Source: Bartonella sp. AU18XJBT (GTDB taxonomy: Bacteria > Pseudomonadota > Alphaproteobacteria > Rhizobiales > Rhizobiaceae). Taken from it: a stretch of 64,000 nucleotides of DNA. Position 1 is the first letter of the stretch. Each line of letters begins with the position of its first letter. The notes under the pieces were generated by a model. It was given only the letters and a program-made list of their open reading frames with translations, was not told the origin of the DNA and ran no database searches. This document shows positions 50,970 to 61,399 of the stretch, piece by piece. The stretch spans positions 62,001 through 126,000 of the forward strand of contig NZ_JAQITE010000003.1 of NCBI RefSeq assembly GCF_028618595.1, read 5' to 3'. The position numbers and the translations under genes are program-made.

Positions 50970-51294
50970 ATATCCTAAATAATTTTCTTTTATATTTTCT
51001 AAAATCCTTGACGAAATATCTCACATAACATTTTATAATATGTTATCATCATGATAATATATCAATGCCTAACTTTCCTCATCATATTTTCATTTAATAT
51101 TAAAAAATACTTGGAATTATTTCTATGCGCAAAGTGCTAAAAACCTGACTATTATTCTAATATAGCATAAAGGAGGAGAAATTTGTCTTAAAAAGCAGCT
51201 TGCATTATTATAAGCTTTATTACAAACTCACGCCTATAAAATAGAAGAGCCAAATTATAGCTGATGAGACAATTTATTCTGGAGTTTGTACGCC
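50970..51294. other. Divergent spacer between ppk and the zinc-finger gene
   Basis: About 325 bases, AT-rich, with AAAGGAGGAG at 51170-51179 that is not followed by a clear frame. It must contain promoters for both sides. Confidence 0.35.
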
Positions 51295-51543
51295 ATGGCT
51301 GATCATAACATTCCACATTTCCAAAATGACCTTGGATATAAAACAATCGAAATTGGTGTGAAAGAATTTATGTGTGTAGGTGCTACACAACCATTCGATC
51401 ATCCTCATATCTTTATCGATATGGGAACAGCAGATGAGAAAATTTGCCCCTACTGCTCAACCCTTTATCGTTATGTTCCCTCGCTATCATACGATCAAAC
51501 AAACCCAACAGGATGTTTATATCATCCAGAAAAGCTATTATAA
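51295..51543 (+). CDS. CHCC zinc-finger protein (NDUFS6-like)
   Basis: The 82-residue protein carries the zf-CHCC motif: Cys in FMCVGATQPFDHPHIF with the histidine, and CPYCSTLYRY. The same fold is found in the complex I accessory subunit NDUFS6 and is common as a small alphaproteobacterial protein. A TTG at 51286 sits on the ribosome site; the ATG at 51295 has GGAG at 51281-51284. The FAD monooxygenase gene follows after about 50 bp, as I recall for other Rhizobiales. Complex I assembly is a possible but unproven role. Confidence 0.87.
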   Translation: MADHNIPHFQNDLGYKTIEIGVKEFMCVGATQPFDHPHIFIDMGTADEKICPYCSTLYRYVPSLSYDQTNPTGCLYHPEKLL

Positions 51544-51592
51544 TTGCGTTTTTTAGCTTTCTTAATAACCACTCTTTTAATTCTACTTTAAT

Positions 51593-52840
51593 ATGAAATC
51601 ATTTGTGAACCAATCACCTATCATTATTGGAGGAGGAATTGCAGGTTTAAGCACCGCTTTAGCACTCGCTCATAAAGGAATTACAAGCACCATTATCGAA
51701 AAGTGTAAGCAACTTGAAACAATAGGCGCTGGTATTCAACTGACACCAAATGCAACATCTATTCTTGCTCGCTGGAAACTTCTTAACAAACTCATTGAAG
51801 TCGCTACAATCCCACATTTTCTTGAGTTAAAAGATGGATTATCTCTAAAAATACATCTACGGGCTCATCTTATTAATCTAACAGAAAAATATTGGAAAGC
51901 CCCTTATATGACGATTCACCGAGCGGCTTTACAAAAAATTTTATATAATGCAGTGATGGAAAATCCTTTGATCAAATACAAAGCAGGCGAAACGATTGTA
52001 TCTTCTACCCAATCTGCAACCAACATTAAAATACAAACAATAAAAACAGATACAACAACAGAACAGATTCATTCAACCCCTCTCCTGATCGGATGTGATG
52101 GCGTTTGGTCAACATTAAGGCAACAATCTCCTTTTCATGAAAAAGCAAATTTTAGTGGCTTTATTGCTTGGCGTGCAACAACAACATTTGACAATCTTCC
52201 TCAAAACTTTCGTTCTTCATTGCAAAATATGAAGACAATTACGGCTTGGATGGGACCCCAAAATCATCTTGTTGTCTACCCCATTCAATCGTCAGAAAAA
52301 ATTTTTAATTTTGTCGCCATCACAAATGGAGAAAATTCAAAAGAAGGATGGGCTCATAAAGGAGATAAAGAAAAACTCAAATCTCTTTTTAAAGATTGGA
52401 ATTCAAAAATCTTACAAATCTTTGATCATATTGATGAATGGAGTTATTGGCCACTCTTTCAAATGAAACAAAATCGTTTTATCGGCTTAGAGAGACAAGT
52501 ATTTGTTGGCGATTGCGCACATGCTGCCTTACCTTTTGCAGCTCAAGGGGCCGCTATGGCAATCGAAGATGCTGCTACATTAGCTGAAGCACTTTCATTG
52601 AAAGATTTTTCATTAATGAAAGCACTTTCGCTTTACGAAACAACACGCACCCCCCGTATTGTAGCAGTAAAAAAACGCGGAGATTTCAACAGATTAGCCT
52701 ATCACGCAACCGGTCCTATAGCAATTGCACGCAATCTCATGATGAAAATTCGGACACCAGAGAGCATTATGTCAGATCTCAATTGGCTTTATATGTATGA
52801 TGCGATGAATTCCATAAAAAATAATGATAAAAACTTATAA
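51593..52840 (+). CDS. FAD-dependent monooxygenase
   Basis: The 415-residue flavoprotein has the three group A monooxygenase motifs: the GxGxxG dinucleotide fold (IIGGGIAGLSTALALA) near residue 12, the DG motif (GCDGVWSTLR), and the second FAD motif GDCAHAALPFAAQGAAMAIEDA near residue 305. It resembles salicylate hydroxylase-like proteins, but the substrate cannot be read from sequence; ubiquinone hydroxylases are another branch. It is convergent with dnaE. Confidence 0.9.
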   Translation: MKSFVNQSPIIIGGGIAGLSTALALAHKGITSTIIEKCKQLETIGAGIQLTPNATSILARWKLLNKLIEVATIPHFLELKDGLSLKIHLRAHLINLTEKYWKAPYMTIHRAALQKILYNAVMENPLIKYKAGETIVSSTQSATNIKIQTIKTDTTTEQIHSTPLLIGCDGVWSTLRQQSPFHEKANFSGFIAWRATTTFDNLPQNFRSSLQNMKTITAWMGPQNHLVVYPIQSSEKIFNFVAITNGENSKEGWAHKGDKEKLKSLFKDWNSKILQIFDHIDEWSYWPLFQMKQNRFIGLERQVFVGDCAHAALPFAAQGAAMAIEDAATLAEALSLKDFSLMKALSLYETTRTPRIVAVKKRGDFNRLAYHATGPIAIARNLMMKIRTPESIMSDLNWLYMYDAMNSIKNNDKNL

Positions 52841-53032
52841 AATTCTTCCAGTACTTTGAATATTACGAAAGAAAGAGATTTTTTTAATTTTATGACGCTA
52901 AAAAAATATCATAATTTACTCAAATAAAAGCAATATTTTTCGAAACCTACAATCCAATCTTAAAAGCTGAATTTTTAGCTCTCCTAAAGCAAAAACACCA
53001 CTCAAAATCAGCTTCCAGTCTTTAATCTTTCT

Positions 53033-56000
53033 TTAACTCAGTTCTACATCAACAACACCCTGAATTAATTTCATAGCATTTGCGACATGTGAATTTACCT
53101 TATATCGCTTAGGAAGCGCAATTTCGACTTCTCGCAATCCATTCTCTTGAATTAAAATAAGCCCAACCTCTCCATTCCCCCCAAGATTTAAATTTTGTTC
53201 AATTTGTGGAAGCATATCAACTGTTTTTATAAAGAGACGCATCATTTTATGCTGTTGCAATGATTCCTTTTCCAAAGACTGAATTGTTTCAATTCGCAAA
53301 CTAACTCCTTCAGAACGATTTTCTGCACTCACCGTAATAATAAAAGATTTTCCGGGTTCTAACATCTCTTCATAATCCGATAGTGCCTCAGAAAAGAGAA
53401 CAGCTTCATATTGTCCACTTGTATCAGAAAAATGAATAATTCCCATTTTTTTACCAGATTTTGTTTTGCGCACGTTTTTTGCCACAACAGTTCCAGCAAG
53501 CCGTGCAGCCGTTGCTCCTCCTTTAACGGCATTGGCAAAATTAACCCAAGTTTGAACGCGTTTTTTGTCCAAAATAGCTTGATATTCATCTAATGGATGC
53601 GCAGAAAAGTAAAAACCTATAGCTTGAAATTCTCGATAAAGTTTCTCAGCCGGCAACCAAGGGGTTGTTTGCGATAAAATCAATGGTTCTTTTAATCCGC
53701 CTGCCATTCCAAATATATCAACCTGCCCGCTAGAATTGTCATCGAGAATACGAAGTGCACGCGCATGAAGGGTTCCAAGATTGGCTAATAAAACCTCACG
53801 TGCAATGTTAAAACAATCAAAAGAACCAGCACAAACTAAACTTTCCATCGCACGCTTATTAACAATACGAGGATCAACACGCGCACAAAAATCCTCCAGA
53901 TCCTTAAAAATCTTATTTCCACGACAAGCAACAATATGATCCACAACGGTTTCTCCCACACCTTTAATGGCAGCAAGAGAATAATAAATACAGTTATCAC
54001 CAACCTCAAAAACACGATGAGATGTTTGTATAGAAGGTGCAATAACTTCAATACCAAGCCTTAATGCTTCACGCCGAAAATCATTAAGTTTATCTGTATT
54101 CGTCATATCATACATCATTGAAGCTGCTAAAAACTCAACGGGATAATTTGCTTTCATATAAGCTGTTTGGTAAGAAACAATTGCATAAGCAGCAGCGTGC
54201 GATTTATTAAAACCATAATCGGCAAATTTTGCTAAAAGGTCAAAGATAATATCAGCTTGATCTTTATCAACACCACCAGCAACAGCTCCATTGACAAAAC
54301 GCGTACGCTGTTTTTGCATTTCAGCATGAATTTTTTTTCCCATAGCACGACGTAATAAATCGGCTTCTCCAAGCGAATAGCCAGCAAGCACCTGAGCAAT
54401 CTGCATCACCTGTTCTTGATAGACAATAACACCTTGTGTTTCTTTGATTAAATGGTCTATTTTAGGATGAATAGAAGCAATTTCCTCTTCCCCATGTTTG
54501 CGTGCATTATAGGTTGGAATATTTTCCATTGGACCTGGACGATAAAGTGCGACCAGCGCAATGATATCTTCAATACGGTCTGGCTTCATTCCAATCAACG
54601 CCTTGCGCATACCAGAACTTTCCACCTGAAACACACCAACCGTTTCACCACGTGCCATCATAGCGTAGGTTGTTTCATCATTCAGAGGAATATTTGATAA
54701 ATCTATTTTAATCCCCTTTCTGGCAACAAAATCGACTGCCATTTTCAAAACAGTAAGCGTTTTTAATCCAAGAAAATCAAATTTTACCAGTCCCGCCTGT
54801 TCAACATATTTCATGTTAAATTGTGTAACAGGCATATCAGAACGAGGATCACGATACATCGGGACAAGCTCCCAAAGCGGACGATCTCCAATAACAATCC
54901 CAGCAGCATGAGTCGAAGCATGACGATAAAGTCCCTCCAACTGAAGTGCTATATCTAATGCGCGTCCAACAACCGGATCTTTTTTCTTTTCCTCTTCAAA
55001 TTTAGGTTCATCCTTAATAGCATCAGCCAATTCTACCTGACTTCCTGGCGTAGCAGGAATTAATTTTGTAAGATAATCCACCTGACGATAAGGAACTTCT
55101 AAAACACGCCCCACATCACGCAAAACCGCACGTGCCTGTAACTTACCAAAGGTAATAATTTGAGCAACTTGATCGCGTCCATATTTTTTTTGAACATATT
55201 GAATAACTTCTTCGCGCCGCTCTTGACAAAAATCGATATCAAAATCTGGCATCGAAACACGATCTGGATTGAGAAAACGTTCAAAGAGAAGAGAAAACCG
55301 CAAGGGATCAACATCAGTAATCGTCAATGCATAAGCAACAAGTGAACCAGCACCAGAACCCCGTCCTGGTCCAACGGGAATATCATGAACCTTTGCCCAT
55401 TTTATGAAATCGGAAACGATAAGAAAATATCCAGAAAATTGCATACGCGTAATAACTGAAATTTCATAATCAAGTCGCTGCTCATAATCTGCAATCGTAT
55501 ACCCTTCAGCCAATCCAATTGTTTCAAGCCGCATCTTCAAACCAGCTTTAGCCTGATTTAACAACTCACTATCTTCTACTTCCAAAGTATTTTCTGAATT
55601 AGCAGATTGTTCTATAAAACGAGGCAATATCGGTTTTCGAAGAGGTGTGGCAATATGGCAACGCAATGCAATTTCAACACTATTTTCTAAAGCTTCTGGA
55701 AGATCCGAAAACAGTGTAACCATTTCATCTTGTGACTTCAAATAATGATCTGGCGTCACACGTTTACGATCTGGATTAGAGACTATTTGTCCTTCTGAAA
55801 CAGCCATCAGCGCATCATGCGCTTCATACCCCTCTCTCTTCAGAAAAAAGGCTTCATTTGTTGCAACAAGAGGAATTTCATGTGCATAAGCCAATTCAAT
55901 AAGATCAGCCTCTACTCTCCGGTCATAAGAACCATGCCGTTGTAATTCCACATAAAGACGATCAGCAAAAGATTTTTTCAAATAAATTAAGCGCTCAACA

Positions 56001-56527
56001 GCATGTTCTTTTTTCTCTTCCGTCAAAGAAAGATTAATAGGTCCTCCCTTGCCTCCCGTTAAAGCAATTATTCCTTCACTGTATGCCGACAACCAATTAG
56101 CTTTAATATGAGGAGGATCGGTATCACATTTATCAAGATAAGCACGGCTGACAAGACGAACCAAATGAGCATAACCGGTTTCGCTAGCAGCTAAAAGAAC
56201 AATAGAGCAAAAATTAGCAGAATTACGCCATTTAGCCAAACCTGAATGATCATTTTCATCACAAAAATCAACAGCAAGCTGACAACCAATAATAGGTTGA
56301 ACCCCATGAGAAAGACAATGCTGCGAAAATTCCAAAGCACCAAATAAATTATTGGTATCGGTAATAGCAACCGCTGGTGCATGATCTGAAATCGCCTGTT
56401 GAATAATTTGAGGGATTTTTAAAGCCCCTTCGAGTAAAGAATAAGCTGAATGCACTCTCAAATGAATAAAGCGAGGAAGAGAATTTTTGTTCTCTTGCAT
56501 TTTATTTTTATTTTTTACCACTCTCAC
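53033..56527 (-). CDS. dnaE: DNA polymerase III alpha subunit
   Basis: DnaE is the replicative polymerase. The 1164-residue protein has, in order, a PHP domain (HLRVHSAYSLLEGALK), the catalytic palm with GPGRGSGAGSLVAYAL and the aspartates of PDFDIDFCQERR, fingers with RHASTHAAGIVI, a helix-hairpin-helix region (SLAAIKGVGETVVDHIV), and an OB fold (ARLAGTVVAKNVRKTKSGKKMG). The start is GTG at 56527 or ATG at 56500; the former has GGGA at 4 bases distance, so it is kept, with doubt. This is the DnaE1 housekeeping form. Confidence 0.96.
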   Translation of the reverse strand: MRVVKNKNKMQENKNSLPRFIHLRVHSAYSLLEGALKIPQIIQQAISDHAPAVAITDTNNLFGALEFSQHCLSHGVQPIIGCQLAVDFCDENDHSGLAKWRNSANFCSIVLLAASETGYAHLVRLVSRAYLDKCDTDPPHIKANWLSAYSEGIIALTGGKGGPINLSLTEEKKEHAVERLIYLKKSFADRLYVELQRHGSYDRRVEADLIELAYAHEIPLVATNEAFFLKREGYEAHDALMAVSEGQIVSNPDRKRVTPDHYLKSQDEMVTLFSDLPEALENSVEIALRCHIATPLRKPILPRFIEQSANSENTLEVEDSELLNQAKAGLKMRLETIGLAEGYTIADYEQRLDYEISVITRMQFSGYFLIVSDFIKWAKVHDIPVGPGRGSGAGSLVAYALTITDVDPLRFSLLFERFLNPDRVSMPDFDIDFCQERREEVIQYVQKKYGRDQVAQIITFGKLQARAVLRDVGRVLEVPYRQVDYLTKLIPATPGSQVELADAIKDEPKFEEEKKKDPVVGRALDIALQLEGLYRHASTHAAGIVIGDRPLWELVPMYRDPRSDMPVTQFNMKYVEQAGLVKFDFLGLKTLTVLKMAVDFVARKGIKIDLSNIPLNDETTYAMMARGETVGVFQVESSGMRKALIGMKPDRIEDIIALVALYRPGPMENIPTYNARKHGEEEIASIHPKIDHLIKETQGVIVYQEQVMQIAQVLAGYSLGEADLLRRAMGKKIHAEMQKQRTRFVNGAVAGGVDKDQADIIFDLLAKFADYGFNKSHAAAYAIVSYQTAYMKANYPVEFLAASMMYDMTNTDKLNDFRREALRLGIEVIAPSIQTSHRVFEVGDNCIYYSLAAIKGVGETVVDHIVACRGNKIFKDLEDFCARVDPRIVNKRAMESLVCAGSFDCFNIAREVLLANLGTLHARALRILDDNSSGQVDIFGMAGGLKEPLILSQTTPWLPAEKLYREFQAIGFYFSAHPLDEYQAILDKKRVQTWVNFANAVKGGATAARLAGTVVAKNVRKTKSGKKMGIIHFSDTSGQYEAVLFSEALSDYEEMLEPGKSFIITVSAENRSEGVSLRIETIQSLEKESLQQHKMMRLFIKTVDMLPQIEQNLNLGGNGEVGLILIQENGLREVEIALPKRYKVNSHVANAMKLIQGVVDVELS

Positions 56528-56902
56528 AATTTCCCACTACAAAATAAATGCCAAACAGCACCCCTTATAAAAGAAAAAAACTATTATTTATCATAACTTT
56601 AAAGCTATAAGTTCATCATTCTACATAGAAGCAATATCCCAATTTTATTAATATTTATAAGAGAGTTCTATCAAGAAAAGGCTTCTATTCACAGCAAATA
56701 AATATCTAAAATAAAAAGAAAAACAATATACCTCACCTAAGCACTTTAATTTTTACACCCTTTTATTGTATTTATCTTTAAATATTAATTTTTCTTCCTA
56801 AAATTCAATGTGTAAGTAAAGCAACTTCCTCTTTATGACTTTATCCCCAAGAAGCTCTTCTAAAGGTCTAGAAAAAACAAAAAGAGCAGGTTAAATTTGC
56901 TT
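56528..56902. other. Divergent spacer between dnaE and recG
   Basis: About 375 AT-rich bases with no gene or structured RNA visible. It should hold the promoters of both genes. Confidence 0.4.
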
Positions 56903-59011
56903 ATGCCTCCAAATCTTCTTACCCCTCTTTTTAATTCTATTCGAACTCTTTCTGGTATTACACCTAAAACCTATGGTTTACTGACCAAACTCTTAAATGT
57001 TAATCCTACACAACGCGAAGCAACCCTTATTGATCTTCTTCAATTAATGCCTCATTCCGTCATAGACCGCAGAATATGTCCCAGCATTGCTTGTGTAAAA
57101 GAAGGAGACACTGTTACGCTCGAAATTATCATCGATCAACATCAACCACCGCCCCGTGGTCACAACAAAATCCCCTATCGTGTTATTGCCCATGATCAAA
57201 CAGGAAAAATAAATTTAGTCTTTTTTCACGCTCAACCTCTTTGGCTAAAAAAACAACTCCCCGAAGGAAAAAAAGTCACTGTATCAGGAAAAGTTGAATG
57301 GTTTAATGGACAATTTTCAATGGCGCATCCCGACTATATTGCTCCAAGCGAACAATCAAATCAGATTCCTCTCATCGAACCTGTCTATCCCTCTACTGCA
57401 GGACTAGCTGCAAAAACACTAAGACGCGCCATACAAAACGCTCTTGATTTTATTCCTCTCCTCCCAGAATGGATAGATGAAAATGTGAAAAAGCAGCAAA
57501 ATTTTTCTTCTTTTTCTGTTGCTTTACACCGTATCCATGCGCCCATTAATCCCGATGATCTATCTTTAGAAAGTACAGCACGCAAACGTCTTGCCTATGA
57601 TGAATTGCTCGCTTGTCAATTGGCGCTAGGACTCGTGCGTTTGAAAACCAAATCTCTTGTTAGCACTTCTCGACCTTCAACAGGAATTTATACTAAAAAA
57701 TTGCTTAATGTCCTCCCCTTTCAACTCACAACCGGACAAAAAAAAGCAGTAGAAGATATCGCAAATGATCTTGCTTCATCAGAACCGATGCTAAGACTGC
57801 TTCAAGGTGATGTAGGCGCAGGAAAAACTGTTGTTGCATTGATGGCAATGGCACAAATTGCTGAAAATTCAGGACAATCAGCTTTAATGGCACCAACAGA
57901 AGTGCTTGCCAGGCAACATTTTGCCACCATTGCTCCTCTTGCCGAAAAGGTCGGATTACAAACAACTCTTTTAACAGGACGAGAAAAAGGAAAATTGCGG
58001 ACAAATATCTTGAATGATATTCAATCAGGTCACGTTTCTATTGTCATCGGAACCCATGCTCTCATACAAAACAGCGTCACTTATAACAATCTTGCCTTAA
58101 CCATTATTGATGAACAACACCGTTTCGGTGTCCATCAACGTATTGCTCTTACAGAAAAAGGCAATAAAGCTGATATGCTGGTTATGACCGCCACGCCCAT
58201 TCCGCGCACACTTGTCTTAACAGTTTTTGGTGATATGGATGTATCTAAAATTACCGAAAAACCAATGGGACGACAACCCATTACAACAGCAATGCTTTCT
58301 TTGAAACGTCTTCATGAGCTTATAGAGCGAATCGCAATTGCATTAGAAAAAGGAGAAAAGCTCTATTGGATTTGTCCTTTAGTGGAGGAATCGACAGCTC
58401 TTGATCTCACTTCAATTGAAAACCGCTTTGCATTTCTCCATGAACGCTTTGGTGCACACGTTGGTATGATCCATGGGAAAATGTCTACAACAGAAAAAGA
58501 AGCCGCTATGGCATCTTTTAAATGTGGAAATACACGTATTTTAGTTGCAACTACTGTTATTGAAGTGGGAGTAGATATTCCAGATGCTTCGATCATTATC
58601 ATAGAACATGCGGAACATTTTGGCCTTTCACAACTGCACCAATTACGTGGACGTGTAGGACGAGGCGATAAAAAATCTTCCTGCATTTTGCTTTATAAAG
58701 ATCCACTGACTAAAACAGCAGCAACACGCCTTAATATTATCCGCAATACAGAAGATGGTTTTGAAATCGCTGAAGAAGATTGGCGCCTACGAGGCGAAGG
58801 AGAGCTTTTAGGTACAAAACAATCCGGAGTCCCTGAATTTCATATAGCAAACCTTGCTGTTCATAGTGATCTTTTGTCAATGGCAAGAAAAGATGCACGT
58901 TTATTTTTACAACGCGATCCTCATCTTTCTTCTCAGCAAGGACAAGCTTTACGATTGCTCCTTTACCTTTTCGGACACAACGATGCTGCTCGCCTCTTGC
59001 GAGCAGGATAA
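56903..59011 (+). CDS. recG: ATP-dependent DNA helicase RecG
   Basis: RecG reverses stalled forks and branch-migrates Holliday junctions. The 702-residue protein has the wedge (OB) domain (about 60-160), helicase motif I LLQGDVGAGKTVVALMAM, motif Ia APTEVLARQH, motif II IIDEQHRFG, motif III MTATPIPRTL, and the C-terminal helicase motifs HGKMSTTEKEAAM, ATTVIEVGVDIPDA and QLRGRVGRG. TTG at 56897 is two codons upstream; ATG at 56903 with GAGCAGG is preferred. It points toward glmS, convergent. Confidence 0.97.
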   Translation: MPPNLLTPLFNSIRTLSGITPKTYGLLTKLLNVNPTQREATLIDLLQLMPHSVIDRRICPSIACVKEGDTVTLEIIIDQHQPPPRGHNKIPYRVIAHDQTGKINLVFFHAQPLWLKKQLPEGKKVTVSGKVEWFNGQFSMAHPDYIAPSEQSNQIPLIEPVYPSTAGLAAKTLRRAIQNALDFIPLLPEWIDENVKKQQNFSSFSVALHRIHAPINPDDLSLESTARKRLAYDELLACQLALGLVRLKTKSLVSTSRPSTGIYTKKLLNVLPFQLTTGQKKAVEDIANDLASSEPMLRLLQGDVGAGKTVVALMAMAQIAENSGQSALMAPTEVLARQHFATIAPLAEKVGLQTTLLTGREKGKLRTNILNDIQSGHVSIVIGTHALIQNSVTYNNLALTIIDEQHRFGVHQRIALTEKGNKADMLVMTATPIPRTLVLTVFGDMDVSKITEKPMGRQPITTAMLSLKRLHELIERIAIALEKGEKLYWICPLVEESTALDLTSIENRFAFLHERFGAHVGMIHGKMSTTEKEAAMASFKCGNTRILVATTVIEVGVDIPDASIIIIEHAEHFGLSQLHQLRGRVGRGDKKSSCILLYKDPLTKTAATRLNIIRNTEDGFEIAEEDWRLRGEGELLGTKQSGVPEFHIANLAVHSDLLSMARKDARLFLQRDPHLSSQQGQALRLLLYLFGHNDAARLLRAG

Positions 59012-59402
59012 CAAAGACCCTCTAATAAAAAAATAAAATACCTCTCTGTTCAAATACGGTTTTCTCTCTTAGAATAACCCATAAATGATCTACGCAATCC
59101 CTTACCATCTTTATGTTTCATGAAAGAGTAACAACTCGACAACAGCGTCTTTTCTCTCAATCTGATTTACTCTTGCATGAAAAGAGTAGAAGCGATATTG
59201 CATCTTATTTTATCATTATATTCACATAGCTGATCCATTTTTTGACAGGTAGAAAATATTTTTTGTTTTATCGTAAAGAATTTAGAACGAAAAATCCTGT
59301 CTCCGGTATCCTCGTTCAACAGAGAAAAGTGGAAAAATAAGCTATCATTATAAATCAATTTCTTATACTTGATTGTTCTCCAAAAGATTCAGAAATATAC
59401 TT
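59012..59402. other. Spacer between convergent recG and glmS
   Basis: About 390 bases. Other Rhizobiales often keep sdhE and mfd by recG; neither is recognisable here. A minus-strand frame of 63 codons (59167-59358) has no known relatives that I can name. Confidence 0.4.
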
Positions 59403-61226
59403 TTATTCAACCGTGACTGATTTTGCTAAATTACGGGGTTGATCGACATCTGTTCCTAATAAAACAGCCGTATGATAAGCGATTAACTGAACAGGGAGTG
59501 CATAAATGATAGGAGTAATAAATTCTGGAACATCTGGCAAAGTGATCGTTGATAAAGTGTTAAGACAAGCTACTTCTGCTCCCCTTTTATCGGTTATTAA
59601 AATAATACGACCATTACGCGCACCCACTTCTTGCATATTAGAAAAAGTTTTTTCAAACCACCGATCATAAGGTGCAACAACAATAACGGGTATTGTCTCA
59701 TCGACCAGAGCAATTGGTCCATGCTTCAACTCACCCGCCGCATAACCTTCAGCATGAATATAAGACAGCTCTTTCAGTTTAAGGGCTCCCTCCAAAGCAA
59801 TCGGATAAGAAGTCCCACGTCCCAGATAAAGAACACTTTTTGCATTCACCAAATTACGACAAATACATTCAACTTTGCTCTCTAATTTTAAGACCTCGTT
59901 TAAAATACGTGGAACTTCTGCCAACTGTTGAACCAACTGCTGTTCCATTTGAACCGAGAGACAACCACGTTGTTTAGCAGCACTAAGTGCTAATGAAGCA
60001 AGTGTTGCCAATTGACAGGTAAAAGCTTTTGTTGAAGCAACACCAATTTCCGGTCCGGCAAGTGTTGGGAGAATAAAATCAGCCTCTCTTGCCATTGTTG
60101 ATTGCTCTACATTCACAATTGTTGCTGTTTTTACACCCCGCTCACGACAATAACGCAAAGAAGCCAATGTGTCAGCTGTCTCACCAGATTGAGAAACAAA
60201 CAGCGACAACACATCAGAGGTTATCGGAGGTTCACGATAACGAAACTCCGAAGCAACATCATTATCAACACTTAAAGCGGCAAATTTCTCAAACCAATAG
60301 CGCGCAACTAAGGTTGAATAATAAGCCGTTCCACAACTCGCAAAAAGGAGACGATGAATATTTTTCCAATCAATCAAATTCTTAAAAGGTCGAACGGCAT
60401 AATTTCCAAGATCAAGATAATGCGCCAAATTATGAGAAATTACTTCAGGTTGTTCAAACATTTCCTTGTGCATAAAATGGCGATGATTACCCTTAGAAAT
60501 CAATAAAGCCTCCTCAAGTAATGTTGTCACAGGACGTTTTACCGGTTGATTATATACATCGTAAATTGTGACTCCTTCCCGTGTGAAAACAGCCCAATCC
60601 CCATCTTCCATATAGCTAATATGATCAACGAATGGTGCCAAAGCAATCGCATCTGACCCCACAAAAAATTCATCTTTTCCATAACCAATTGCCAGAGGTG
60701 GACCAGAACGAGCCGCAATCATAAGGTTATCTTCACCTTCGAAAATAAGAACAATAGCAAAAGCCCCCTGCAGTCTTTTCCAACTGGTACGCATAGCTTC
60801 TTGCGGAGAAAGACCATCTTTTAATGCACGCGTTATTAAATGTGCAATAACTTCCGTATCCGTCTCTGTTTCAAAGATATAACCATCTTCTATGAGTTCC
60901 TTTTGCAATTCTACAAAATTTTCAATAATACCATTATGAACAATCGCAAGCTTTTCAGTCACATGGGGATGCGCATTGCGTTCAACAGCAATTCCATGCG
61001 TAGCCCAACGGGTATGACCAATCCCTAAACTTCCCTCCAGAGGTGTTTTTTTTAATTTTTCTTCTAAATGAACGAGCTTCCCCTCAGCACGTACACGATA
61101 AAGATGCCCATTATAGACTGTTGCCACCCCAGATGAATCATACCCTCTATATTCAAGACGTTTTAACCCCTCAACCAAAGAAGACGTAACACACCTCTTT
61201 CCAAGAATTCCAATAATTCCACACAT
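59403..61226 (-). CDS. glmS: Glutamine-fructose-6-phosphate aminotransferase (isomerising)
   Basis: GlmS makes glucosamine-6-phosphate, the entry to UDP-GlcNAc for peptidoglycan and lipid A. The start at 61226 places the catalytic cysteine at position 2 (MCGIIGILG), as the N-terminal nucleophile must be exposed; a frame reaching 61244 would block this. The glutaminase has GHTRWATHG and ITEN-type ETDTEVIAHL; two SIS domains follow (SCGTAYYSTLVARYWFE, SQSGETADTLASLR, LGRGTSYPIALEGALKLKELSYIHAEGYAAGELKHGPIAL in part) with the end AKSVTVE. It lies downstream of glmU on the same strand. No glmS ribozyme is seen. Confidence 0.97.
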   Translation of the reverse strand: MCGIIGILGKRCVTSSLVEGLKRLEYRGYDSSGVATVYNGHLYRVRAEGKLVHLEEKLKKTPLEGSLGIGHTRWATHGIAVERNAHPHVTEKLAIVHNGIIENFVELQKELIEDGYIFETETDTEVIAHLITRALKDGLSPQEAMRTSWKRLQGAFAIVLIFEGEDNLMIAARSGPPLAIGYGKDEFFVGSDAIALAPFVDHISYMEDGDWAVFTREGVTIYDVYNQPVKRPVTTLLEEALLISKGNHRHFMHKEMFEQPEVISHNLAHYLDLGNYAVRPFKNLIDWKNIHRLLFASCGTAYYSTLVARYWFEKFAALSVDNDVASEFRYREPPITSDVLSLFVSQSGETADTLASLRYCRERGVKTATIVNVEQSTMAREADFILPTLAGPEIGVASTKAFTCQLATLASLALSAAKQRGCLSVQMEQQLVQQLAEVPRILNEVLKLESKVECICRNLVNAKSVLYLGRGTSYPIALEGALKLKELSYIHAEGYAAGELKHGPIALVDETIPVIVVAPYDRWFEKTFSNMQEVGARNGRIILITDKRGAEVACLNTLSTITLPDVPEFITPIIYALPVQLIAYHTAVLLGTDVDQPRNLAKSVTVE

Positions 61227-61399
61227 TAAAAAGCTCCAACCCACATCTTTAAGATTTAAATCTTATAAAACAATCCAACAGCCTTTATTTAAAACTATAA
61301 ATAATAAAATAATTCAAACATGGAGTACGGCAATCTTTAAGAATAAACATTCTATCGATTATCAGATTAACACGAAACAAAGGAATAGACTGAAAATAA

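Noticed and set aside
59167-59358. A 63-codon minus-strand frame between recG and glmS as a relic of sdhE
   Set aside because: Its residues do not match the short RG-containing SdhE signature, and no start signal is present.
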